64,000 nt of DNA from Skermanella aerolata KACC 11604 (GTDB lineage Bacteria; Pseudomonadota; Alphaproteobacteria; Azospirillales; Azospirillaceae). The notes under the pieces were generated by a model that was not told the DNA's origin, searched no databases, and worked only from the letters and a program-made list of their open reading frames with translations. The translations under genes and the position numbers were made by a program. The stretch covers positions 101,928 through 165,927 of the forward strand of contig NZ_AVFK01000016.1 in NCBI RefSeq assembly GCF_000936425.1. The letters run 5' to 3'. Of this stretch, positions 8,977 through 17,755 are shown one piece after another. Within the stretch, counting starts at the first letter, position 1. The number at the start of each line of letters is the position of its first letter.

Positions 8977-9908
8977 GACGCCGCCAGCACGCTTCCGACA
9001 GCCGCGTTGAAGCCGCGCAGGAACGCGGAACCTTCGACCGCCGCCTTGCTTGGCCGCTGGACGCGGGTCAGCCGGACGGCGCCCTCCGCACAGGCGACGG
9101 TAAGGTCGGCGTCGAGCAGAGTGCCGGGGGCGGCGTCCGGAGTACCCTTAGCCAATTCCGCCGCAAGCACCTTGATTCGCTCGTGCCCCAAGTCGAACCA
9201 GACGCCCGGCCACGGGTTCAATGCGCGGACCTGCCGCTCGATGAAATCAGCGGGCTGGCTCCAGTCCAGCCGTCCGTCGTCGCGGCTCAGCTTGGCGGCA
9301 TAGGTGACGCCTTCGGCAGGCTGCGGTTCCGCCGTCAGCCGGCCTTCGGCCAGACCGTCGAGCGCTTGCACTATCAACCCGGCGCCCAGTTCCGCCAGCG
9401 CGTCGTGAAGGCTTCCGGCTGTCGTCTCCGCCGTGATCGGCACGGTGCCCTTCAGCAGCATGGCGCCGGTATCCAGCCCGGCGTCCATCTGCATGATCGT
9501 GACGCCCGTCTCGGCATCACCCGCCAGGATCGAGCGCTGGATGGGTGCGGCACCACGCCAGCGCGGTAGCAGGGAGGCATGGATGTTCAGGCAGCCCATG
9601 CGGGGGGCGTCCAAGATCGGCTGTGGCAGGATCAGCCCATAGGCGGCCACGACGGCGCAATCCAGATCGAGCGCCGCGAACTCCGCCTGGGCTTCGGCGC
9701 TGCGCAGCGACTTCGGCGTACGGACGGGGATTCCCCGATCTTCCGCCAGCACATGGACTGGCGAGCGCTGCACCTGATGCCCGCGCCCGGCGGGACGGGG
9801 CGGCTGGCTGTAGACGCAGACCACCTCATGGCCGGCGTCGATCAGCGCCCGCAGGCTGGATGCCGCGAAATCGGGCGTGCCCATGAAGGCGAGGCGGAGA
9901 CGGCTCAT
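8973..9908 (-). CDS. fmt: Methionyl-tRNA formyltransferase
   Basis: About 311 residues. It formylates the initiator Met-tRNA with 10-formyltetrahydrofolate. The N-terminus [15 protein letters not shown], the folate-binding and catalytic region [19 protein letters not shown] (Asn-His pair) and [15 protein letters not shown] are diagnostic. ATG at 9908 is chosen; an in-frame GTG three codons upstream is also possible. It lies downstream of def (separated by a methyltransferase gene), matching the common def-fmt pairing for N-terminal Met processing. Confidence 0.97.
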   Translation of the reverse strand: MSRLRLAFMGTPDFAASSLRALIDAGHEVVCVYSQPPRPAGRGHQVQRSPVHVLAEDRGIPVRTPKSLRSAEAQAEFAALDLDCAVVAAYGLILPQPILDAPRMGCLNIHASLLPRWRGAAPIQRSILAGDAETGVTIMQMDAGLDTGAMLLKGTVPITAETTAGSLHDALAELGAGLIVQALDGLAEGRLTAEPQPAEGVTYAAKLSRDDGRLDWSQPADFIERQVRALNPWPGVWFDLGHERIKVLAAELAKGTPDAAPGTLLDADLTVACAEGAVRLTRVQRPSKAAVEGSAFLRGFNAAVGSVLAAS

Positions 9909-9947
9909 GCCTGACACTCTCGGATTACTTGACCGTATCGGTAAATA

Positions 9948-10772
9948 TCAGCCGATTGGCTTCTGGAGAACGGCGACCATGCGCCACGCCTGTTCCGGAT
10001 CGTCGATCGCGACGTCCATGTCCAGCCCGCCATACCACGCGACCGTTTCCAGGCTGCCGCTGGCGCGGGCCAGCGCGTCGACTTCCTGCACGGTGAAACG
10101 GCGCTGGAACGCGCGGTCGCGGATGACCTGTTTGCGCTTGTCTTCCCAGATGGTCAATGTGGTGGTCACCTGCGCCACCTGGCTGACCGGGTTCATCGAG
10201 TCGCCGTCCGATCCCCAGCGCACCTTCACCCGCGTTCCGTCCTGGGTGACTTCCCAGCCATCCTCGGTCGCGTCGTCGATGTTGAACAGCTCGCGCGGGT
10301 GCGGCAGCTCGATGATCAGGACTCCGCCGGGGTTGAGCGCATCGGCCACCCGGCGCAGGCATGAAATCACGGCATCGTTGGTCAGCAGGCAGGCGGCCGA
10401 ACCCAGCAGCAGCAGCGCCAGATCGACCGGCCTCTCCAGCGTGAAGGCGGTCATGTCGCCCTGGGCGTAGTTCAGCGCCACGCCGGCTGCCGCCGCCTTT
10501 TCGGTCCCGTACTGCACCATTGCCGGCTCGCGGTCCAGCGCCGTGGCGGCAAGGCCGCGGCGCGCCAGTTCGATCGCATGGTTGGCGGGTCCCGCCGCCA
10601 GTTCCAGCACGCTTGCCGGATCGCGGCCCATCTGGCGTGCCGCAGCGCGGGTCAGGAACTCGCATTCGTCGGGAAAATCGCGGTAAGCGAAGGCGATGTC
10701 GTAATAGCGGGCGGCGGCGTAGATCCGCTCGTGCTGCGACTGGGAACCGGCAGGTTCGGGGGGAATCGCCAA
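9948..10772 (-). CDS. Class I SAM-dependent methyltransferase
   Basis: 274 residues. The SAM-binding motif I reads VLELAAGPANHAIELA (about residues 55-70), followed by the acidic motif II in ATALDREPAMV and motif post-II in AQGDMTAF. The second half has a beta-rich insert around the KVRWGSDGDSM region. The substrate is not identifiable. It starts 2 bp after the def stop and lies 39 bp before fmt, so it belongs to the translation-related operon and may act on a translation component, though this is only guilt by association. Confidence 0.85.
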   Translation of the reverse strand: MAIPPEPAGSQSQHERIYAAARYYDIAFAYRDFPDECEFLTRAAARQMGRDPASVLELAAGPANHAIELARRGLAATALDREPAMVQYGTEKAAAAGVALNYAQGDMTAFTLERPVDLALLLLGSAACLLTNDAVISCLRRVADALNPGGVLIIELPHPRELFNIDDATEDGWEVTQDGTRVKVRWGSDGDSMNPVSQVAQVTTTLTIWEDKRKQVIRDRAFQRRFTVQEVDALARASGSLETVAWYGGLDMDVAIDDPEQAWRMVAVLQKPIG

Positions 10773-10774
10773 AA

Positions 10775-11293
10775 TCAGACCGTTTCCTGCGACTTCTTCG
10801 CCTTCTGCAGCTTGCGCATGATCATGTTGCGCTTCAGCAGGGAGATATGGTCGATGAACAGGACACCGTTCAAATGGTCAATCTCGTGCTGGACGCAGGT
10901 CGCCAGCAGGTTGTCGGCATCCAGTTCGCGGACTTCGCCGTCGCGGTCGATGTAGCGCAGCCGGACCTGCTTGGGCCTTGTCACGTCGGCGTAGTGGTCG
11001 GGCAGGGACAGGCAGCCCTCGTTATGGACGGAGGTCTCGTCCGACTGCCACAGGATCTCGGGATTCGCCATCGCGAAGGGCTGCGGCTTCTCGTCCTTGT
11101 CGGCGACGTCGACCACGATGACGCGCTGGAGAATGCCGATCTGGGGCGCGGCCAGCCCGATGCCGGGCGCCTTGTACATAGTTTCCAGCATGTCGTCCAT
11201 CAGACGGACGATGCCTCCGTCGATGTTCTCCACAGGCTTGGCCTTGGCTTTCAGGACGGGGTCGGGCGCAATGATAATGGGGCGTATGGCCAT
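10775..11293 (-). CDS. def: Peptide deformylase
   Basis: 172 residues, the usual size. A metalloenzyme removing the formyl group from nascent N-terminal fMet. All three family motifs are present: GIGLAAPQIG (motif 1), EGCLSLPD (motif 2, metal-binding Cys) and QHEIDHLNG (motif 3, HExxH). The C-terminal tail is Lys-rich. It lies 67 bp downstream of rmuC and is followed without a gap by the methyltransferase and fmt. Confidence 0.97.
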   Translation of the reverse strand: MAIRPIIIAPDPVLKAKAKPVENIDGGIVRLMDDMLETMYKAPGIGLAAPQIGILQRVIVVDVADKDEKPQPFAMANPEILWQSDETSVHNEGCLSLPDHYADVTRPKQVRLRYIDRDGEVRELDADNLLATCVQHEIDHLNGVLFIDHISLLKRNMIMRKLQKAKKSQETV

Positions 11294-11360
11294 GGAGCCC
11301 TGTGACGAATCTCAAGATTTTCAGGATCGAATTTTCAGATATGGCTTTTGGCTTCGCCCG

Positions 11361-12764
11361 TCAAGGCGTCGTTGCGGGCAGCCGCCACTCCTGGGCCTGA
11401 AGTCCCCGCGTCGCATGGTCCAGAGGTTGAAGTTCCGGCAGTTCCGCATTGTTCGGCGCCACGTGAAGGTCACGGAACCGGCGGGCGCTGACCAGCACGC
11501 GGGTTTCCAGCGTACCGACCGCGCTGTTGTAGCTGTCCACCGCCTTGCCAAGCTGGCCGCCCAGCCGGTCCATGTGGCCGCCCAGGTCGCCCAGCCGCTT
11601 GTAAAGCTCGGCGCCCAAGTCGCTGATTTCCCGCGCATTGCGGGCCAGATGCTCCTGCCGCCAGCCATAGGCGACGGCGCGCAGCAGCGCTATCAGTGTC
11701 GTGGGCGTCGCCAGGATCACGCCGCCGTCGATCCCGGCCTCGATCAGGCTGGGGTCCTGCTCCAGGGCCGCGCTGAAGAAGTTCTCGCCCGGCAGGAACA
11801 GCACGACGAACTCGGGCGAGGCGCTGAACTGGTCCCAATAAGCCTTGCCGCCCAACTGCTTCATGTGGTCGCGGACATGGCGGGCATGGCGGATCAGCGA
11901 GGTTCGCCGCGCCGCGTCGTCAGCCGATCCGATGCCGTCCAGATAGGCTTCGACCGGCGCCTTGGCATCGACCACGATCGTCTTGCCGCCCGGCAGCTTG
12001 ACGACCATGTCGGGGCGCAGCTTGTTGCCCTGGTCGTCGGAAACGCTGTGCTGCTCGAAGAAGTCGCAGTGATCGACCATGCCGGCCATCTCGACCACGC
12101 GTTTCAACTGGATCTCGCCCCAGCGGCCCCGCGCCACCGGCGACCGCAGGGCACGGACCAGATTGGACGTCTCGCTGCGCAGCTCCCGCTGGCTGTCGAG
12201 TAGGGAGAGCACCTGCTGCTTCAGCCCCTCATAAGCGCCGACCCGCTCCTTTTCCAGCGCCTGGATCTGGCCGTCCATCCGGTCGAGCGACTGGCGGACG
12301 GGGTCCACGAGGTCGGAGATCGCCGATTGCCGCTGTTGCAGATCGCCGCGCGCGTTCTCCTGGAACCGCTCCAGCGTGGTGCGGGCAAGATCGAGGAAGC
12401 TCTGGTTGTTGCTGCGCAACGCCTCCGACGACAGCACTTTGAAGGCGTCGCCCAACTTGGCTTCAGCACGCTCCAGCAGGGCGATCTTCTCGGCGGACAG
12501 CAGACGTTCCTGCTCCAGCCGCGTCTGAAGTTGCGCCTTGGCAGTCTTCGTATCGCCGAGTTCGGCGCGCAGCGCCGCCAGTTCCCGCTCCCGCTGGATG
12601 GCTTCGGCCCGCAGGTCGTCGTTCTGGCGAAGCGCGAAGTCGGCTTCCGCCGCCAGGCGTCCCGCTTCCGCCTGTCCGATGCCCCCGCTGCGCAACAGCA
12701 GCACGATGCCTGCCCCGAAGACGAAGCCGAGAACCAGCGACAGCACGTCGAGCGCGAACGGCAT
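11361..12764 (-). CDS. rmuC: DNA recombination protein RmuC
   Basis: About 467 residues. RmuC limits recombination between inverted repeats and is predicted to carry a nuclease-like fold. There is one N-terminal membrane segment (about residues 5-25, LSLVLGFVFGAGIVLLL), a long coiled coil (about 30-190) rich in Glu/Arg/Gln, and the conserved core with RGRWGEIQLKRVVEMAGM, RPDMVV and VVDAKAPVEAYL (the D...DAK pattern of PD-(D/E)xK folds). ATG at 12764 has GGAAGG 7 bp upstream; a GTG at 12779 is an alternative. Confidence 0.93.
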   Translation of the reverse strand: MPFALDVLSLVLGFVFGAGIVLLLRSGGIGQAEAGRLAAEADFALRQNDDLRAEAIQRERELAALRAELGDTKTAKAQLQTRLEQERLLSAEKIALLERAEAKLGDAFKVLSSEALRSNNQSFLDLARTTLERFQENARGDLQQRQSAISDLVDPVRQSLDRMDGQIQALEKERVGAYEGLKQQVLSLLDSQRELRSETSNLVRALRSPVARGRWGEIQLKRVVEMAGMVDHCDFFEQHSVSDDQGNKLRPDMVVKLPGGKTIVVDAKAPVEAYLDGIGSADDAARRTSLIRHARHVRDHMKQLGGKAYWDQFSASPEFVVLFLPGENFFSAALEQDPSLIEAGIDGGVILATPTTLIALLRAVAYGWRQEHLARNAREISDLGAELYKRLGDLGGHMDRLGGQLGKAVDSYNSAVGTLETRVLVSARRFRDLHVAPNNAELPELQPLDHATRGLQAQEWRLPATTP

Positions 12765-12844
12765 CAGCAATCCTTCCACTACCTCGGCGGGATGGTAGCG
12801 GATCGGGAGACAGATTAGAACAGGAGAAGAACGAGGCGGAATAC

Positions 12845-12860
12845 TTAGAATTAAATCTAA
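12845..12860. promoter_or_regulatory. AT-rich inverted repeat in the divergent rmuC / carbonic-anhydrase-like promoter region
   Basis: TTAGA and TCTAA flank a 6-bp AT centre within a 35-bp stretch that is nearly all A and T, midway between the two divergent starts. It probably marks a promoter or operator; no protein partner can be named. Confidence 0.35.
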
Positions 12861-12915
12861 TTTAAAGTTTAAGCCAACATCATGGCGCTTATCCCGGTAT
12901 GCAGGAGGAGGCATC

Positions 12916-13482
12916 ATGAATAAGAACGATACAGTGTCTGATTGCGGCTGCTTCGGCCACGCGGCGCACCCCCGCCGCACTTTCCTTAAGATCGCGACAC
13001 TCGGCGCAGGGGCCGCGTTGCTGTCGGCCGGCCTGCCCATGGCATCGGCGCGTGCCGGCGGTCAAGCCGAGGTGCTGCTGCTGAGCTGCATGGATTACCG
13101 TCTGCTGGACGAAGTCGCGCACTACATGGACGGACGCGGTCTGACCGATAAATATGACCACGTGATCCTTGCCGGCGCCTCGCTGGGTGCGCTCGTGGAC
13201 GCAAAGCCAGAATGGGGCGCCACCTTCTGGAACCATGTGGATGTAGCGAAGCAGCTTCATCACATCCACAAAGTGATGATAATCGATCACCGGGACTGCG
13301 GCGCCTACAAGGTCTTCGTCGGCCCGGAAACCACCAGGGATAAGGAAACGGAAACCCATTTCCATGCCGAACACCTTCGCAAGGTGGCCAACGCCATCGC
13401 AACCCGCCACCCGGATCTGAGCGTGGAGTTGCTGCTGATGAGCCTGGACGGTACGGTCGAACCGATCACCCTCACGGCCTGA
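12916..13482 (+). CDS. Tat-exported beta-carbonic-anhydrase-like protein
   Basis: 188 residues. The N-terminus has a twin-arginine signal (HPRRTFLKI at 18-26, then a hydrophobic stretch ending in an ASARA-type cleavage site near residue 47). The mature part shows the beta-carbonic anhydrase zinc set: C58-x-D60-x-R62 in SCMDYR and H125-x-x-C128 in DHRDCGAYK. Beta-type enzymes convert CO2 and water to bicarbonate and are usually cytoplasmic, so a Tat-exported one is less common. The protein is shorter than typical family members and lacks the extended C-terminal helices, so catalysis is likely but not certain. It diverges from rmuC. Confidence 0.8.
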   Translation: MNKNDTVSDCGCFGHAAHPRRTFLKIATLGAGAALLSAGLPMASARAGGQAEVLLLSCMDYRLLDEVAHYMDGRGLTDKYDHVILAGASLGALVDAKPEWGATFWNHVDVAKQLHHIHKVMIIDHRDCGAYKVFVGPETTRDKETETHFHAEHLRKVANAIATRHPDLSVELLLMSLDGTVEPITLTA

Positions 13483-13532
13483 CCGCTCTATCGGAAAGGC
13501 CGGATCAGAAAGGCCGGCTTAGAAAGCTTGTC

Positions 13533-14126
13533 TCAGAACGGCCGGCGGGACCGTAGCGCCGCCGTCAGCGTCCCGTCGTCCAGATAGTCCAGCTCGCCGC
13601 CGACCGGCACGCCATGGGCCAGCCTCGATACCGTGACGTCGCAATCCGCCAGCCGGTCCGTGATGTAGTGGGCCGTCGTCTGGCCTTCGACCGTGGCGTT
13701 CATCGCCAGGATCACTTCAGTCACTTCCGGGCGGCGCGCCCGGTTGATCAGGCCGGCGACGTTCAGGTCGTCCGGACCGATGCCTTCAAGGGCGGACAGG
13801 GTGCCGCCCAGCACGTGGTACAGGCCCTTGAACGATCCCGTACGTTCCAGTGCCCAAAGGTCGCCGACTTCCTCGATCACGCAGATCAGCGCCTGATCGC
13901 GCCGGGGATCGGCGCAGATGGCGCAGGGGTCCTTGGTGTCCAGGTTGCCGCAGACCGAGCAGGTCTTGATCGCGACCGCCGCCTCGTGCATCGCGTCGGC
14001 CAGCGGCGTCAGCAGGCTTTCCCGCCGCTTGATCAGGTGAAGCGCTGCGCGCCGGGCCGAGCGGGGGCCGAGACCCGGCAGTTTTGACAGAAGCTGGATC
14101 AGGCGGTCGATTTCGGAACTGCTCAA
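13533..14126 (-). CDS. recR: Recombination mediator RecR
   Basis: About 197 residues, the normal RecR size. With RecO/RecF it loads RecA onto gapped DNA. The helix-hairpin-helix reads [19 protein letters not shown], the zinc finger [16 protein letters not shown], and the Toprim core begins [18 protein letters not shown] at 14126 is chosen because GGAG sits 5 bp upstream and the protein then matches family length; an in-frame start at 14189 would add 21 unlikely residues. It is the third gene of dnaX-ybaB-recR. Confidence 0.95.
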   Translation of the reverse strand: MSSSEIDRLIQLLSKLPGLGPRSARRAALHLIKRRESLLTPLADAMHEAAVAIKTCSVCGNLDTKDPCAICADPRRDQALICVIEEVGDLWALERTGSFKGLYHVLGGTLSALEGIGPDDLNVAGLINRARRPEVTEVILAMNATVEGQTTAHYITDRLADCDVTVSRLAHGVPVGGELDYLDDGTLTAALRSRRPF

Positions 14127-14220
14127 GATCGCTCCACGTAGAACGGCCCGGAAAGAACGGTATGGGAAAGAACGGTCCGGCCGCCGCATCCCAAGGTGCG
14201 GCGGCCGGCAGACAGCATGC

Positions 14221-14544
14221 TCAGAACGGCAGCTTGAGGCCCGGCGGCAGCTTCATGCCGCCCATCAGCTTCTGGGTCTCGTCGGCGACGTGCTGCTCGA
14301 CCTTCAGCTTGGCGTCGTTGAAGGCGGCCATGATCAGGTCTTCGATCACTTCGACGTCCTCGGGATCGACCACCGACTTGTCGAGCTTCAGGCGCTTCAT
14401 CTCGCCCTTGCCGTTGAGCGTGACGTTGACCATTCCGGCTCCGGATTGGCCGGTGACTTCGACCTCGGCCAGCGCATCCTGCATCTGCTGCATGCGCGTC
14501 TGCATTTCCTGGGCCTGCTTCATCATTTGGCCGAGATTTTTCAT
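14221..14544 (-). CDS. YbaB/EbfC-family nucleoid-associated protein
   Basis: 107 residues. A small DNA-binding protein of the YbaB/EbfC type. The N-terminal coiled coil [20 protein letters not shown], the beta segment [19 protein letters not shown] and the Met/Gly-rich C-terminus [13 protein letters not shown] are typical. It begins 3 bp after the dnaX stop and precedes recR, the widely conserved order. Confidence 0.96.
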   Translation of the reverse strand: MKNLGQMMKQAQEMQTRMQQMQDALAEVEVTGQSGAGMVNVTLNGKGEMKRLKLDKSVVDPEDVEVIEDLIMAAFNDAKLKVEQHVADETQKLMGGMKLPPGLKLPF

Positions 14545-14547
14545 GGC

Positions 14548-16401
14548 TTAGAATTCTCCTATATCGTCCAGGTCGGACGGGGGTTCCTCGTAGAAATCGG
14601 TGTCGTTGGCCTCATCCGCAAGCGTCCCGTCGGATAACGGTTCCGGTTCGGCCACGTCCCGCACCTCTAACTTGGCATCGGGGAATATGTCGAGCACCGC
14701 GCGCACCACGGGGTGCTGCGCTGCTTCCTCCAAGGCCTGGGCCTTGGCGCTGTGGTCCTGCTCGCTCAGCGTCGGCTCACCGGGGGCACCCGACACCGTC
14801 ACCATCCAGCGCCGGCCGGTCCATTCCGACAGCAGCTTGCCGACACGGCCGGACAGTTCCGCCTGGGCCTTGTCTTTCGGCCTGATCTCCAGCCGGCCGG
14901 GCTCGATCCGGACGCAATGGACGCTGCTATAGAGCTGCCCGTACAGGGAGCCCTCGCGCATTTCGCCGAACAGCATCACGACTTCGCGGAATGTCTTGGG
15001 GTCGGGCAGCGGCTCGGCGTCCGCATCGGCGGAGGCGCGCTCCGCCATTGCGGTTGGTTGCGGCGCCGGCTCCATCCGGGGCGCCGCCGACGAATGGGCG
15101 ACCGCCAGCGCCGGCCCCGCCATTGCGCGCGATCCGCCGCCATTGCCGTTCTGGCCTGCCGGCGTCCCGCCGCCGGCGGGAGCGCCGCTGCCCTGAAGCT
15201 GGCGGATCAGGTCGGCCGGGTTCGGCAGGTCGGCGGAATAGGCGAGCCGGACGATCACCATCTCGGCGGCGTCGAACGGCACCGGGGCGCTCTGGACCTC
15301 GCCCAATCCCTTCAGCAGGATCTGCCAAGCGCGGGTCAGCGCCGGCATGCCCAGCTTGCCCGCCAGCTCGCCGCCGCGCACCCGCTCCGTTTCCGGAGTG
15401 CCGGGGTCCAGCGCCGTTTCCGGCACGACCTTGAAGCGGGTCAGGAAATGGGTGAAGTCCAGCAGGTCCTGAAGCACCACGACCGGATCGGCGCCGCTGC
15501 GGTGCAGGTCGGACAGAATGTCCAGCGCGTCGCGCGGCTTGCCCGTCATCGCGGCTTCGAACAGATCGACCACGCGCGCCCGGTCGGCCAGCCCCAACAT
15601 GTCGCGGACCTGAAGCGCGTCCAACTTATCCCCGCCCAGCGCCATAGCCTGATCCAGCAGGCTCAGGCCATCGCGGGCGGAGCCATCGGCGGCCCTGGCG
15701 ATCAGCGCCATGGCGTCGGGATCGACCGTGACGCCTTCGGCCTCCGCCACCCGGTTGAAGTGCTTCACCAGCGTCTGGGTATCGATCCGCCGCAGGTCGA
15801 AACGCTGGCAGCGCGACAGGACGGTGACCGGAACCTTGCGGATCTCGGTCGTGGCGAAGATGAACTTCACATGCTCCGGCGGTTCCTCCAGCGTCTTCAA
15901 CAGGGCATTGAAGGCGTTCTTGGACAGCATGTGGACTTCGTCGATGACGTAGACCTTGTAGCGCGCCGCCACCGGTCCGTAGCGCACGCCGTCGATGATC
16001 TCGCGGATGTCGTCCACGCCGGTATGGCTGGCGGCGTCCATCTCCATCACGTCGACGTGGCGGTCGGCGGTGATGCTCTTGCAGTTCTCGCAGACGCCGC
16101 AGGGCGTGATCGTCGGTCCGCCGGTGCCGTCGGGACCGGTGCAGTTGAGCGCGCGGGCGATGATCCGGGCGGTCGTCGTCTTGCCGACGCCGCGCACGCC
16201 GGTCAGCATGAAGGCATGCGCCAGACGGCCGGACTTGATAGCATTGGTCAGGGTACGGACCAGCGCTTCCTGGCCGACCAGTTCGGAGAAGTCGCGGGGG
16301 CGGTACTTCCGTGCGAGGACCCGATAGGCCTTGGGGGCACCGGTCGCGGCGGAGGTTTCCGGCGGCGGCGCGCCGAGGGGGGGAAGCGTCTGATCGGTCA
16401 A
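14548..16401 (-). CDS. dnaX: DNA polymerase III subunits gamma and tau
   Basis: 617 residues. The clamp-loader ATPase. It contains Walker A GVRGVGKTTTARIIARALNC, the four-Cys zinc module in CTGPDG...CGVCENC, the DEVHMLS Walker B, the sensor FIFATTEIRKVP and the SRC arginine-finger motif in VLSRCQRFDLRR. The C-terminal tau part (from about 390) has a low-complexity Gly/Ala/Pro linker and an alpha-chain-binding domain ending in an acidic tail. No obvious slippery A-run for a programmed gamma frameshift was noticed. It lies just downstream of the SRP RNA. Confidence 0.97.
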   Translation of the reverse strand: MTDQTLPPLGAPPPETSAATGAPKAYRVLARKYRPRDFSELVGQEALVRTLTNAIKSGRLAHAFMLTGVRGVGKTTTARIIARALNCTGPDGTGGPTITPCGVCENCKSITADRHVDVMEMDAASHTGVDDIREIIDGVRYGPVAARYKVYVIDEVHMLSKNAFNALLKTLEEPPEHVKFIFATTEIRKVPVTVLSRCQRFDLRRIDTQTLVKHFNRVAEAEGVTVDPDAMALIARAADGSARDGLSLLDQAMALGGDKLDALQVRDMLGLADRARVVDLFEAAMTGKPRDALDILSDLHRSGADPVVVLQDLLDFTHFLTRFKVVPETALDPGTPETERVRGGELAGKLGMPALTRAWQILLKGLGEVQSAPVPFDAAEMVIVRLAYSADLPNPADLIRQLQGSGAPAGGGTPAGQNGNGGGSRAMAGPALAVAHSSAAPRMEPAPQPTAMAERASADADAEPLPDPKTFREVVMLFGEMREGSLYGQLYSSVHCVRIEPGRLEIRPKDKAQAELSGRVGKLLSEWTGRRWMVTVSGAPGEPTLSEQDHSAKAQALEEAAQHPVVRAVLDIFPDAKLEVRDVAEPEPLSDGTLADEANDTDFYEEPPSDLDDIGEF

Positions 16402-16511
16402 AACGAAACTCTGGCGTCGGGCAACGGCGTTGCCGCCAGTCTAGTCCCCGATGAACGCATGTCGAAGCGGAAAGACATGTCGGACGTAAACTGTCGGGGA
16501 AAGATTGAGGT

Positions 16512-16610
16512 GGGAGGCTGGACAAACGACCCGAGCCGAAACTCGTTGCGGCTGCTTCCTTCCGGACCTGACCGGGTTGGCGAGGGACTCGTCCGCCGCC
16601 AACCTCCCAA
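16512..16610 (-). ncRNA. ffs: Signal recognition particle RNA, small bacterial (4.5S) type
   Basis: The minus strand contains the SRP domain IV core GGTCAGGTCCGGAAGGAAGC within 16550-16573, with the GGAA tetraloop-side and A-rich symmetric loop bases. The ends pair: GGGAGG at 16608-16603 with CCTCCC at 16517-16512, and the arms between are complementary in a single long hairpin of about 100 nt. This RNA binds Ffh for co-translational targeting. It lies about 110 bp upstream of dnaX, a common position in alphaproteobacteria. Exact ends are estimated to within a few bases. Confidence 0.95.
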
Positions 16611-16728
16611 CGCCTATATGGCGCGCGGCGAACCGGGGAGCAAGAGGAAACGCGCGTCGGCCGCCCATGCGCAAAAACCCGGATGATCGTACTTTCCAGA
16701 AGCTTCGACCTGTGCCACCTATAATCCC

Positions 16729-17634
16729 ATGCCAAACAAACCCAATTTCTACGCCGGCGGCATGCTCGATCGGGTATCGGCGCTGCGCAAGGACCAGAGC
16801 TGGATCGACGCCCGGCGGGCGGCGGCCGAGACCAGGATCGTGCCGGTATGGCGCGCCCAGAACTTCATGTTCGGGGACCTGGAAGCACCCAGGGCCGGCT
16901 TGCTCACGGCAGCCGATCTGCCGGACGGGGCGGAGTATTTCCTGCTCGGCCTCAACGGCGAGACCGCCTATTTCGCGGTCGACCTGTCCGACCTGGAAGA
17001 CCCCGCCACCCATCCGAGCTTTGCCGGACGCGGCAGCTTCGCCGATCTGCGGAGCTTCGGGTCGCTGCTGGGGCACGACGAGGGCAACATACTTGCCTAC
17101 GCGCGTGGCCTGACATGGTGGCACTCCCGCCATCGCTTCTGCGGCGTCTGCGGCCACCTGACCGTCAGCGCCGAAGCGGGCCACGTCCGCCGCTGCACCA
17201 ATCCGGACTGTGCTACGTCGCATTTCCCCCGCACCGACCCCGCCGTGATCATGCTGGTGCATGACGGCGACCGCTGCCTGCTGGGGCGTCAGCCGCGCTT
17301 TCCGCCGGGGATGTACTCGACCCTGGCCGGCTTCGTCGAACCGGGCGAAAGCCTGGAAGGCGCCGTCGCGCGCGAGGTCTTCGAGGAATCCAACATCCGG
17401 GTAGGGGAGGTGACCTACCATTCCTCCCAGCCGTGGCCGTTCCCGTCGTCGCTGATGCTGGGCTTCCACGCCGTGGCGACGACTACCGACATCCGCACCG
17501 AGCAGGACGAGTTGGAAGACGCCCAATGGTTCACCCGCTCCCAGATCCTGGGCTGGGAGGAGGGCGGACCCTACCGCCTGCCGAGAGCCGACTCGATCTC
17601 CCGCCGCCTGATCGAGGACTGGCTTCACGGCTGA
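16729..17634 (+). CDS. nudC: NAD(+) diphosphatase / NAD-capped RNA hydrolase NudC
   Basis: 301 residues. It hydrolyses NAD(H) to NMN and AMP and removes NAD caps from RNA. It has the NADPH-pyrophosphatase zinc ribbon (CGVCGHL and CTNPDC, near residues 137 and 156), the Nudix box beginning GFVEPGESLEGAVAREVFEE, and the NudC-specific SQPWPFP motif. The last part of the Nudix box reads EESNI instead of the usual EExGI, with Asn replacing Gly; the catalytic Glu residues are intact. It diverges from the SRP RNA and dnaX. Confidence 0.95.
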   Translation: MPNKPNFYAGGMLDRVSALRKDQSWIDARRAAAETRIVPVWRAQNFMFGDLEAPRAGLLTAADLPDGAEYFLLGLNGETAYFAVDLSDLEDPATHPSFAGRGSFADLRSFGSLLGHDEGNILAYARGLTWWHSRHRFCGVCGHLTVSAEAGHVRRCTNPDCATSHFPRTDPAVIMLVHDGDRCLLGRQPRFPPGMYSTLAGFVEPGESLEGAVAREVFEESNIRVGEVTYHSSQPWPFPSSLMLGFHAVATTTDIRTEQDELEDAQWFTRSQILGWEEGGPYRLPRADSISRRLIEDWLHG

Positions 17635-17648
17635 GGCAGCACACGCTG

Positions 17649-17734
17649 TTCGTAGGTCGCGCTAAAGCGAAGCGGCAGCCGACATAAACGCGCCTGCTTG
17701 TCGGCTGCCGCTTCGCTTCAGCGCGACCTACGAA
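17649..17734. repeat. Long palindromic element with 36-bp arms between convergent nudC and pheA
   Basis: The left arm (17649-17684) and right arm (17699-17734) are reverse complements over 36 bp with one mismatch, separated by 14 bp. The outer part reads TTCGTAGGTCGCGC. It ends 21 bp before the convergent pheA stop and starts 15 bp after the nudC stop, so as RNA it could be a hairpin ending both transcripts. It resembles the elements near 29.6 and 44.1 kb in position, size and CGTAGGT edge. Confidence 0.85.
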
Positions 17735-17755
17735 ATTACGGCTTACGAACCGGTC

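Noticed and set aside
13533..14189. Upstream start of recR at 14189
   Set aside because: The 21 extra residues are Arg/Phe-rich and unlike RecR; the TTG at 14126 has a well-placed GGAG and gives the family length.
16398..16610. Minus-strand frame of 70 codons overlapping the SRP RNA
   Set aside because: The region is explained by the conserved SRP RNA core and its end pairing; the frame shows no protein features.
14713..16686. Plus-strand frame of about 657 codons opposite dnaX and the SRP RNA
   Set aside because: dnaX and the SRP RNA are unmistakable on the minus strand, and the antisense product is low complexity without motifs.
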